The position numbers and the translations under genes were made by a program. Positions 1 to 6,620 of a DNA stretch of 10,660 nucleotides are shown one piece after another; within the stretch, counting starts at the first letter, position 1; every line of letters begins with the position of its first letter. The notes below the pieces were generated by a model that was given only the letters and a program-made list of their open reading frames with translations, ran no database searches and was not told the origin of the DNA. Source of the stretch: Phoronis pallida (Eukaryota > Phoronida > Phoronidae); the NCBI GenBank assembly GCA_028565715.1, contig JAOXYC010230126.1:1-10660 (forward strand), read 5' to 3'.

Positions 1-494
1 TTTACCATGTTGTTGGCACGAACAGAAAACCCACTCTTGAAGACCAGAAGAATTTGCCGTACAATCAAGCATTTCTGACCGAGATACAGCGCATAGCAAA
101 CGTCATTAAGTCTCCGTTTCATCGAACAGTTTCCCCTATCAACTATGAAGGATTTACAATTCCAACTGGTACATTTTTGTTCCCCGATCTGACGTCTGCA
201 AATTGCGACGAAAAGCTTTTTCCAAATCCCGATTTGTTTCGACCTGAACGATTCCTAGATAGTGCGGGCAACTTTGACCAAAGTTTTGCAGACAAAACGC
301 TCCCCTTTGGCATCGGAAAACGTCGTTGTCTAGGCGAAGCAATGGCAAGAATGGAAATATTTTTGTTCCTTGTTTCACTGCTTCAGAGGTTTAAGTTTTT
401 CACACCAGATGGGGTTCCACTGCCCTCACTGGAACATGTGGATGGTTTCATTACCTCGCCTCGACCATTCGATGTGTGTGCGAGTCCCTGGTAA
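1..494 (+). CDS. Cytochrome P450, clan 2 (CYP2-like), 3' terminal coding exon (partial)
   Basis: This is the C-terminal ~163 codons of a microsomal heme-thiolate mono-oxygenase. The frame is open from the window edge (first whole codon at 3-5) to TAA at 492-494, so the exon or gene starts to the left and no start codon is assigned here. Seen in order: a YHVVGTNRKP segment; the K-helix ExxR as EIQR (Glu 81-83, Arg 90-92); the PERF-like FRPERF (237-254); and the heme-binding loop FGIGKRRCLGE, whose Cys at 327-329 is the axial iron ligand, followed by the L-helix. The P450 signature F-x-x-G-x-R-x-C-x-G is intact. Layout and wording match animal clan-2 P450s (typically ~500 aa, N-terminally anchored in the ER membrane). 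The exon carries no frameshift. Substrate and CYP subfamily cannot be read from this fragment. It lies on the strand opposite the xylose isomerase gene. Confidence 0.95.
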   Translation, partial: YHVVGTNRKPTLEDQKNLPYNQAFLTEIQRIANVIKSPFHRTVSPINYEGFTIPTGTFLFPDLTSANCDEKLFPNPDLFRPERFLDSAGNFDQSFADKTLPFGIGKRRCLGEAMARMEIFLFLVSLLQRFKFFTPDGVPLPSLEHVDGFITSPRPFDVCASPW

Positions 495-627
495 ATCACC
501 AATCATTTGTGCTGACAATGGTGCTGACATTGTTACAGTGGCGTTTTTAAAAGGCCTCTGTATGCGGTGTCTAATGTGAGTCATAGCCTACTACGCTGTT
601 TTTGTTTCTCGATTGTAGGCTAATTAT

Positions 628-647
628 GTGAAAATTGCAATTTTCAC
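628..647. repeat. 20-bp perfect palindrome
   Basis: GTGAAAATTGCAATTTTCAC is identical to its own reverse complement. It lies in the putative 3' UTR of the P450, where it could form a hairpin in RNA from either strand. Confidence 0.8.
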
Positions 648-727
648 CCACTGCAATGCCTGTTCAAGTCTAATTGTTTAATCACCAAGTCAATGTATCT
701 ACAGATGCCACGCTATCATATGGTTTT

Positions 728-733
728 AATAAA
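728..733 (+). terminator. Polyadenylation signal AATAAA of the P450 gene
   Basis: A canonical AATAAA hexamer 234 bp after the P450 stop codon on the same strand. It is a common motif in AT-rich DNA, but its place and orientation fit a 3' end. Confidence 0.6.
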
Positions 734-750
734 ATTTGGGAATAACATAG

Positions 751-1085
751 TTTATTTCATGACAGAATTTTGTCTGAGAACTCTTCTCGTAACTTTCCTA
801 AGTTGACCTAAAGTAGAGCAAATTGCATTGAAAATCGTCGCATTTTTCCTACTCAAATACTTAGAAAACTTCGATGATTTTAAAAATTGTCAATGTCCAG
901 AAGTCAAACATGTCTGGAAAAACGCTAATGCGCTAAATGGACACAATAGGTCAATTTGGACACAATGGGTCAGAAACCCCAGCCCACTGTGTCCATTTGG
1001 ACACAATGGGTCAATTTGGACACAATGGGTCGATTTGGACATAATGGGTCAGAACAGACGTTAGTGAGTCATTATGGCAACTTAC
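751..1085. other. Spacer / isomerase intron 12 with no exon found
   Basis: This is the region between the P450 polyadenylation site and the donor of isomerase exon 12. I read both strands for the expected isomerase C-terminus (a segment resembling RYASFDS...GIG and a GEP..SGKQE-like motif) and found neither. Only the 19-bp minisatellite stands out. Splicing from exon 12 must therefore reach further left than the window. Confidence 0.6.
935..1051. repeat. 19-bp minisatellite, five units
   Basis: Five copies of a 19-bp unit of the form ATTTGGACACAATGGGTCA lie at 935-953, 954-972, 995-1013, 1014-1032 and 1033-1051, with a 22-bp insertion (973-994) after the second. Units differ by one to three bases. 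The array lies in intron 12 of the isomerase gene (minus strand), starting 34 bp past its donor. No dyad is shared by all units and there are no unique spacers, so it is a simple tandem array and not a CRISPR. Confidence 0.9.
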
Positions 1086-1165
1086 CTTTACCATCCCTTC
1101 CATAACGCCTTCTTCAATGATCTTAGCAGCATTACGCAACCCCCTGGCAAACGCATCCATAGCAC
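1086..1165 (-). CDS. Xylose isomerase exon 12 (residues 380-406), last exon in window
   Basis: Acceptor atttctcag, donor GTAAGT at 1085-1080. It encodes [20 protein letters not shown] then VMEGMVK, the conserved helix before the C-terminal arm. It ends in phase 0. Read-through past the donor would add 24 unrelated residues and stop at 1013-1011 inside the minisatellite, so splicing to a further exon is the better reading. Confidence 0.93.
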
Positions 1166-4100
1166 CTGAGAAATAGCAAAAAGTTTTACGAGATTAAAGA
1201 CCCGTTTTACAATCATACATTTTTGCTGGAATACAGTCCGAATGTCATTTTTCGGCAAAACCCAGCCTTTGTTTAAATTTCAACATAGTTCCGGTACAAA
1301 GATTCATTTTAGAGAATTATTTACAATGGCGGATATTATCATCTCCGTTGGGTTAATTTCGACGATTTTGCTATTACTACTTTGTAGCAAAAAACTGAAA
1401 AAATGAAATCAAGTGTCGTTAAAAGCTCGATAATTTAAAATTAAAATATTACCAATATGAGCGATGAACATATCGTTGACACTTGTCGATTCTCGTCTCA
1501 CTTTGGCGTCGAAGTTCAAGCCTCCGGGTTGCAGTCCTCCGATCTTCAAAACGGTCTGTAACAGTGAAGACGTTGGCATTACGTTCTTAAAAGAACATTC
1601 TGGAACTAAACGTCTGCTCTTCGGCGCTCATTGGGAGACCGTTGAGAATCTTGCTGCCAGCGGGGACTTGTACCATACATTTTAGAAAAAAGATCCCCGA
1701 CCTCAACTATCACATAAACGAAATCAAATAGGTCCATATCCAGTTCTGCGTATATCAAACCATGCCTCAAACCGGATGTAGAATCATCTAATCTCAAAAC
1801 TCATGTATGGAACCGAGGCAAATACACTTAAAAACAACCTTTAATCAACCATTACACCAGGCATAAGTTGGGGATCCTCTCTACTATCAATATATGGTAT
1901 AACTTTTCAAAGGCATTGCAACTTGTACATACCTTCATGATCATGGTGGTGTTCTTTACGTCCATTGGAAACTGGTCCGTGTCCCAGCCAAGATCAGGCG
2001 ACCCGGTGTTGGAGTCGATTGAACCCAGCATACCAAAGCTACAGGAACAGAGGTTTACATTGTTGCGTCATATCGCTATGTTTTCCCTTAAACTATACTA
2101 AGCACCTATTAGAATCTCTTACTAAAGTGGAGTTATCTCAAACTTTAATTGAAACAACTTTTCAAAAACTTTTAGAATGCGGGATATTGCTTATGGTGTT
2201 ACTTACGCGGCCGCCATGACAACATCGTGCTCATAACAATGCCCCGCCAAAGTGGTGTGATTCGGCTCAACGTTGATCTGTAACAACATAAGGGCATGAG
2301 GATGAGAAATAAAAAATACACTTTTGTTATTACAGTTATACACCCTAACAAACTGGATATTGTCTCCACAGTTGTAAGTAAAGATAAAACAATTGTATTT
2401 ACCTTGAAGTGATCTGCTAGATTGTAATGTTTCAAGAAACCAACAACCGTCATTGCATCTGAAAAATACGAAAAAACGTAGATTTTGTGAAATGTTTATC
2501 AATCCATCAGACAAGATTTATATCAAAATATGATAAAATATAAATAATGATAATGCATGTGACCCATGATGGTCTTCAATCTCTATTAAATTGTTTTAAC
2601 AATGCGCTAAGGGCGCTTTTCTGCCATACTTATGTATGTTTTCTTTGCAATTTACTGCATCTCGGGCGGTTTTGAGTAATGCAATTGCATCTATAAGCCT
2701 TACCGTAGTCATACTGGTGCTTTGCAGGTTCTTTGGGTTTAGGTTCGATCAGCAGCTGACCAGTAAAGCCAATCTTCTGCTTGTATGCTTAATGTAAAAA
2801 TAGACATAAAAAATCAGGCATATACATCATTTTTTTATTCATCAAAAAGTTTCTACCTTTTCAAATATATTAGTTTAGCATGAACGACATTCATTTATTC
2901 GATATATGTTGACACAAAATACCTTTGACTGAATTGTTAAGATATTAATCCTTATTTCACAATTATCTATCAATTATCTTTTTGAAAGAGTAATTCGTCT
3001 TGGATACACTGCAAGTAAGAGTCACGTGTCATTGGCGTCATACTAACTTACCAACGACCATCCTGAACAAGCTCGCCATGTTATCTAGTTCCTGCTTAAC
3101 GTCTGAGTTCAACAGTGTATGGTAACCTTCGCGCCCACCCCAGAATACTGAAAATGAATACGGTGGGGTTACTGCTTGCCAGTTGCATTGGCATCATTCT
3201 ATCGCGCTTCTTCCTCCGATTCGTAATGGCTTAGCCATTCTAATCATCCCGCGAGAAGAAAGAGAAACTACGTCTCGATTTTCAATACAACAGTGCACCA
3301 AAAGAAAACAAAAACATAATTAAAGAGATTTAATTTCACTTCGACAATTATGCTATAGCACAAATTTTCTTTGACTTTTTTCAAAACCAACGATTCTACA
3401 AACGCCCATCTCTTTAATAAATGATTCTACAGCGATTTCACAAAACCTACCATAATTTTCGGCGCCGAGTTTCTTTGCTACCTCGAGGCCCTTCTTGATC
3501 TGTGCGCCGGCGTAGGCGACCACGTGCGCATCCGGGTTAGTACCAGCACCATTCATATACCTGGGATGTGCGAACAGGTTGCACGTTGCCCATAGTAACT
3601 TGACGCCGGTTTTATTCTGAAGTTCGAGCGCCAATTCAACGATCTCGTCCAGATTCTTGTTGGACTCTTCAAGATTTTTTCCTTCTGGTGCAATGTCCCT
3701 GAAAATTAAAAAAGATATGGTCTCATTTTTTCCAGTCTTGCCATTATGCAAAAAACCAGCATGGCACGTATGTTGGCAGATCTTTCACTGTAAACGATGT
3801 AGAAAATTATAAAAAAAACTTCCTGCAATTAATGTTAATTGTTTTATCGATGACTATTGAAAGAACCTACCTGTCGTGGAAGCACCAATATTTTACACCA
3901 AGTTTGGTGAAGAACTCAAAAGCCACACGGAGTCGCCTCTTGGCATTTTCCATGGAGTCCGTACCATCTTCCCAAGGTCGTTCAAAGGTGGGGAATCCAA
4001 ATGGATCGGCTCCTGTAATATTATGCAACTAAAATTTTTTGAATCTGAAAAAAATTCTGAAACGTCATGCGAATCGACCCCATGGTCGACTTGCATTAGC

Positions 4101-6505
4101 TAGGCAAGTGCTCTCTCATGCCTGTCTCGTTAGCTCAGTTGGTAGAGCACTTAATAACCTAGAATGCAAGCCCATCATGTTGGTTCAATTCCCATAACGG
4201 GTCAGACATTATTTCAGATTCCAAATTTTCCTTTATATAATTATGTCGTCACAACAGAGATTCATTAATCATATCTTTCCTTATTATTTCAATGCTTAAA
4301 AACACTTAGTGCAATCGACGCAAGGACGGTCTATTAGCTCACAATAATATTTTCTACGATGTCAATAGTTTGATGGGTCAGATTTCAATAGTTTGATAGG
4401 GCAAAAACTGATCCGCATTGGTATCTGGATGACTTGTTGCGTTAGAAAGTGAAATCGAAATTAATTGAAACGTTTTTTCAGTTAACGGCAACCTCAAAAA
4501 CATTACCGTATTCTCCCTAATAAGCGCCCAGGGCGCTTGGGAAATTTGGAAAAAGGGAGGGGGGCGCTTATTTGGAAGAAATTTTCAGGATTTACGTATG
4601 TAGCCTTTAGCCTTCACACCTCTGTAATAATGAGCTAACCCATTTAAGCGAGCTATGGAAGTGTTCATTTTCAAAAAATTGGTTTAGACATGGAAATAAA
4701 CTAAACACACTCAAGGGACATGTTTTTTATTCGAAATACTTGTTACTTACAAAAAAATACAATTGATGTAAGGTTTCGGGTGAGGAAAACAAGGCAAGTT
4801 GACGATAATTTAAGTCGAACGGGGGCGCTTATTCCAGCGAAATTCGCACGGGGTGGGCGCTTACTCCAGCGAAATTTGAAAACGGGGGGGCGCTTATAGG
4901 GGCACGGGCGCTTATTAGGGAGAATACGGTAATTTGTTTATTTGTCCCTTACCTGTGCCTCGGAATGTATGCCAGTAACACACGGAGAACCTCAACCACT
5001 CTTCCATCGTTCGGCCATGGACGACCTAAAGTATACGCAGTGACAAACCGTGCTGAATATTTTAAATAATTGCAGAGTATGCATGTGTAACGATAACATG
5101 ACAAAATGGTATCAATAATTTAATATAAAAAAATGGCGGGCATTCATCAGAAACCCAAATGTTTGCCTAAATCTGTTTTCGAGAGTCTGTAATGGAGTAA
5201 CGGCTCTAAAAGAAATGTCTTCATCATCAAGCTTTGTTTTTAAAGTTACAATCGTTCTCACACTACCGGGGATTTCCGAAAAATAGCGCTTTTGAACTTT
5301 GACTATTTTCCCGGCGAAAGAGCGCCCCTTGTGCGCTCTTTCAAAAAATCATGGAGGCGCTCACCGTAAACTAACACTGTTTATGGTTAGAATTAGAATA
5401 CGTCCTAACCAAGGATCTTTAAAATTAAAAAAGCAAAAAAAATGATTACCCAAACTGTTGTCAACGTTTCTGAGAGTTGCACTATTAGGCGCTCTTTCGG
5501 AAATTTTCCAAAAGAGCGCCCATGGTCTGGACGCTCTTTCAGGGAGGCGCTCTTTCTGAAATCCCCGGTATGATTAACGCCGGTGTGTTCATATTTGTGC
5601 GCTAGGCCACAACTAATATTTGCTCAATACAAAACGGCTGAAACCGAAACACTACCATTTTGATAACATTAAACTTTACATTATGAATTGAAATTGAAGC
5701 AAATATAACTAACCTCCTTTGCATTATAATGCTTGAAAACCATGGTGTCAGTAGGTCCAGCATCAGACTTGTACGGAATGCGACCGATACCTAAAAGATG
5801 TTGAAACTTTCATGAGTTTTTGTAATTTATTAGGGCGCCTTAACATTGGTGCTCAGGAAATATTAATTTCTAGCCCGACTTTCCCCTATCTGGGTTCGGT
5901 TTCACACCCGACTTTCCCCCAAGCTGAGCATTTTCTCGCCGGACCGACTCCCGGGACCGTCACAGACTCCTCGCCGGTCGATCGCCGAATTCTTTTACGT
6001 GCATAACGGTATAAGTGTCTAAGATAGCGCAAGGTGTAAACACACGTCACAATCCATGTCAGATAATTTTGCTGATAGTAGCTGTTGTTCACAAGCAAAC
6101 TATCGTGAGTCGTGACTGTTAGCCGGCTTTCCGATTAAATATGTCAAGACATAATTTAAAACAAATGTATGTTATTCATTAAGAGCTCCGAGTCAGTAAA
6201 ACTGAATCAGTTTTCGAGAAACCCGTTAACAAAGCCGAAGCTAATGAGTGAGCCGAAGCGGTACTTAAAAAATCAAAAAAATCTAAATTTACAATCATCC
6301 ACCACAGGTATCTGTGCAATCGAATAAGATTATACAGGTTGTTAGACCGACATATTCATGTATAAAGGTTGAGAATCCGAGAGTGATCCTTTTTGTGTTG
6401 CGTTTCAGCTGCAAATGTGTTACCTTCAAAGAACTCCCTGTCATTCCCATTGTTGGTAGATCCGTCTTTCCTGCTTCTCTTGGCACCGGGGGCGAAAGAA
6501 GACAT
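1086..6505 (-). CDS. Xylose isomerase, 12 exons, lacking the C-terminal exon
   Basis: Xylose isomerase (EC 5.3.1.5), a metal-dependent TIM-barrel enzyme interconverting D-xylose and D-xylulose. Coding join, minus strand: 6505-6424, 5790-5714, 5025-4953, 4012-3871, 3698-3451, 3147-3052, 2787-2704, 2458-2403, 2277-2207, 2038-1933, 1555-1453, 1165-1086; 1218 nt, 406 codons, no internal stop. All internal introns are GT-AG and phases agree. Seen: catalytic His123 and Asp126 (CFHDRD), [10 protein letters not shown], Glu254 and Lys256 (LIEPKPKEP), Glu290 and His293 (NVEPNH), Asp318 (GSID), Asp329 and Asp331 (WDTDQFP), Asp361 (NFDAKVRR). These equal bacterial class II H101, D104, E232, K234, E268, H271, D296, D307, D309 and D339 plus 22. 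The N-terminus is polar with no signal peptide, so a cytosolic enzyme is likely, unlike plant homologues with a secretory leader. Family proteins are ~440-480 aa; about 50 C-terminal residues are absent. Exon sequence directly supports an intact reading frame; activity is inferred. Confidence 0.95.
1453..1555 (-). CDS. Xylose isomerase exon 11 (residues 346-380), Asp361
   Basis: Acceptor gttacag, donor GTAATA. It encodes [20 protein letters not shown] then [14 protein letters not shown]. It carries metal ligand Asp361 in the signature G-G-x-N-F-D-A-K-x-R-R. Confidence 0.95.
1933..2038 (-). CDS. Xylose isomerase exon 10 (residues 310-345), Asp318/329/331
   Basis: Acceptor cctgtag, donor GTATGT. 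It encodes [18 protein letters not shown] then [17 protein letters not shown]. All three Asp ligands are present; the usual D-A-N-[RT]-G-D loop reads D-S-N-T-G-S here. Confidence 0.95.
2207..2277 (-). CDS. Xylose isomerase exon 9 (residues 287-310), Glu290/His293
   Basis: Acceptor gttacag, donor GTAAGT. It encodes [20 protein letters not shown] then MAA. It supplies metal ligands Glu290 and His293. Pro291 stands where the family usually has Ala or Cys. Confidence 0.95.
2403..2458 (-). CDS. Xylose isomerase exon 8 (residues 268-286)
   Basis: Acceptor tttttcag, donor GTAAAT. It encodes [19 protein letters not shown], matching the D-x-A-T-x-x-x-F-L-x-x-x-x-L helix of the family. Ends in phase 0. 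Confidence 0.93.
2704..2787 (-). CDS. Xylose isomerase exon 7 (residues 240-268), Glu254/Lys256
   Basis: Acceptor acattaag (a weaker pyrimidine tract than its neighbours), donor GTAAGG. It encodes [20 protein letters not shown] then AKHQYDY. It contains metal-ligand Glu254 and catalytic Lys256. Confidence 0.95.
3052..3147 (-). CDS. Xylose isomerase exon 6 (residues 208-240)
   Basis: Acceptor cattttcag, donor GTAAGT. It encodes (V)[19 protein letters not shown] and [12 protein letters not shown]. The substrate-pocket Trp210 and the GGREGY signature are intact; His replaces the Gln usual after GREGY. Confidence 0.96.
3451..3698 (-). CDS. Xylose isomerase exon 5 (residues 125-208)
   Basis: The longest exon (248 nt). 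Acceptor attttcag, donor GTAGGT. It encodes [20 protein letters not shown], then an ELQNKTGVK helix, [33 protein letters not shown] and LGAENY, all hallmark family segments. The surrounding frame stays open into both introns by chance (3353-3751), but homology stops at the splice sites. Confidence 0.97.
3871..4012 (-). CDS. Xylose isomerase exon 4 (residues 78-125), catalytic His
   Basis: Acceptor attacag, donor GTAGGT. It encodes [19 protein letters not shown], then an A-K-R-R helix and [11 protein letters not shown]. It carries His123 of the catalytic His-Asp pair; Asp126 follows in exon 5 (split Arg125 between). A SINE-derived T-rich tract ends ~20 bp upstream of the acceptor. Confidence 0.95.
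4031..4114 (-). mobile_element. tRNA-derived SINE copy, 5'-truncated, minus strand
   Basis: Read on the minus strand, this matches the plus-strand copy at 4123-4230: agagcactt, then cctag, then aatgcaag, a diverged B-box (gggtcgattcg), a cat-acg segment, and the shared tail ending in TTTCAGATTC. It lacks the A-box end. It sits in intron 3 of the isomerase gene, in gene orientation, with its T-rich tail (4048-4056) ending ~20-30 bp before the exon 4 acceptor. Confidence 0.65.
4123..4230 (+). mobile_element. tRNA-derived SINE copy, plus strand
   Basis: Contains a good Pol III A-box (TTAGCTCAGTTGG, 4130-4142) and B-box (GGTTCAATTCC, 4182-4192), with a D-arm GCTC...GAGC and a terminal pairing TGTCT (4123-4127) with AGACA (4204-4208). 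The anticodon arm and acceptor do not fold as a true tRNA. The tail past the tRNA part (ATTTCAGATTCC, 4210-4222) is shared with the inverted neighbour copy, which marks it as an interspersed repeat and not a tRNA gene. The family name is not identifiable by reading. Confidence 0.7.
4503..4932. mobile_element. MITE with perfect 27-bp terminal inverted repeats
   Basis: The left terminus at 4503-4529 (TTACCGTATTCTCCC...) is the exact reverse complement of 4906-4932. Termini begin CCG inside a TA dinucleotide (4504-4505 and 4930-4931), fitting a TA target duplication. No coding capacity, so non-autonomous. Both ends carry multiple GGGCGCTTA units, including a 17-bp palindrome (4522-4538) and a ~32-bp direct repeat (4823-4854 and 4855-4886). 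It lies in isomerase intron 3. Confidence 0.9.
4953..5025 (-). CDS. Xylose isomerase exon 3 (residues 54-78)
   Basis: Acceptor tactttag, donor GTAAGG. It encodes [19 protein letters not shown] then TFRGTG, the strongly conserved G-[KR]-x-M-x-x-W-x-R-F...YWHTFRG block that builds part of the substrate pocket. The intron-3 MITE terminus ends only 20 bp past this exon's donor. Confidence 0.95.
5264..5570. mobile_element. MITE with TA-CCGGGGATTTC termini
   Basis: Left TACCGGGGATTTC (5264-5276) is inverted at right GAAATCCCCGGTA (5558-5570), with weaker matching further in. TA at both ends fits a TA target site. Subterminal units of the form GGCGCTCTTTC occur in both orientations, including a 10-bp-stem, 7-nt-loop hairpin at 5316-5342. 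There is no ORF. It lies in isomerase intron 2. Its inner sequence is unlike the intron-3 MITE but the design is similar. Confidence 0.85.
5714..5790 (-). CDS. Xylose isomerase exon 2 (residues 28-53)
   Basis: Begins after a ttttag acceptor and ends at donor GTTAGT. It encodes [15 protein letters not shown]...FKHYNAKE, matching the family segment with a conserved F-[KR]-x-Y-N near the N-terminus. 77 nt: two bases finishing codon 28, then 25 codons. Confidence 0.92.
5872..5920. repeat. Short direct repeat CCCGACTTTCCCC in a GC-rich patch
   Basis: The 13-mer CCCGACTTTCCCC occurs at 5874-5886 and 5907-5919. It lies in isomerase intron 1 at the start of a GC-richer stretch (to ~6000). No family recognised. 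Confidence 0.5.
6424..6505 (-). CDS. Xylose isomerase exon 1 (start codon, residues 1-28)
   Basis: ATG at 6505-6503 has A at -3, and an in-frame TAG lies upstream at 6583-6581 with no ATG between, which fixes the start. It encodes a hydrophilic leader with a basic cluster (AKRSRKDG), then REFFE; donor GTAACA at 6423. The split Gly28 joins exon 2 as EFFEGIGRI, matching the family's conserved F-x-x-I-x-x-I opening. Confidence 0.9.
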
Positions 6506-6620
6506 GGTTACTGGTGCTGAGCTTTTGATACTGGGGTCGTAATGTAGACCGGCCGGCTTGTAAGATGCAGTGTCAAGGTGCTACCCGGGGTATCATAGGT
6601 CAAGGGTCAGGTGAGTTACT
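6506..6620 (-). promoter_or_regulatory. Putative 5' UTR / proximal promoter of xylose isomerase
   Basis: This sequence lies immediately upstream of the start codon. It contains an in-frame TAG (6583-6581) and a DR1 motif. I see no convincing TATA box within ~200 bp. The transcription start is not determinable by reading, and an untranslated first exon further upstream is possible. Confidence 0.35.
6597..6609 (+). promoter_or_regulatory. DR1 nuclear-receptor response element
   Basis: AGGTCA-A-GGGTCA: two nuclear-receptor half-sites in direct repeat with one-base spacing, the arrangement known for HNF4 and RXR heterodimers. It lies 92-104 bp upstream of the isomerase start codon. Regulation is inferred from motif and place only. 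Confidence 0.4.

Larger units (their letters stand above)
495..750 (+). other. Putative 3' UTR of the P450 gene
   Basis: This is non-coding sequence after the P450 stop with a canonical polyadenylation hexamer AATAAA at 728-733, so cleavage is expected ~10-30 bp later. It also holds a tandem duplication of the 12-mer GTGCTGACAATG (509-520 and 521-532, one mismatch) and a 20-bp perfect palindrome (628-647). The transcript end is inferred. Confidence 0.6.

Noticed and set aside
54-494. P450 start at the TTG codon at 54
   Set aside because: P450 similarity (YHVVGTNRKP) continues upstream to the window edge in the same frame, so this is the inside of an exon.
935-1051. CRISPR-like array
   Set aside because: Units are head-to-tail with no unique spacers, in a eukaryotic intron.
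1011-1085. Read-through C-terminus of the isomerase after exon 12
   Set aside because: It would give 24 residues unlike the family, ending in the minisatellite, and ignores a consensus GTAAGT donor.
1464-1685. Plus-strand open frame over isomerase exon 11
   Set aside because: It is the antisense shadow of a well-supported exon.
3353-3751. 132-codon minus open frame as a gene in itself
   Set aside because: Isomerase similarity covers only 3698-3451 and ends exactly at GT-AG splice sites. The outer parts are intron read-through.
4123-4208. Functional tRNA gene
   Set aside because: A- and B-boxes are good, but the anticodon stem and the standard acceptor stem do not pair, position 33 is not T in the natural loop, and the unit has an inverted second copy with a shared non-tRNA tail. 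It is better called a SINE.
1086-6505. Bacterial contamination or very recent bacterial transfer of the isomerase
   Set aside because: Eleven GT-AG introns with consistent phases and embedded transposons show a long-established eukaryotic gene.
6563-6616. Divergent plus-strand first exon: ATG at 6565 open to a perfect CAG|GTGAGT donor (intron from 6611)
   Set aside because: Only ~15 codons without recognisable content, and no partner exon found downstream on the plus strand. The donor match alone is weak evidence.
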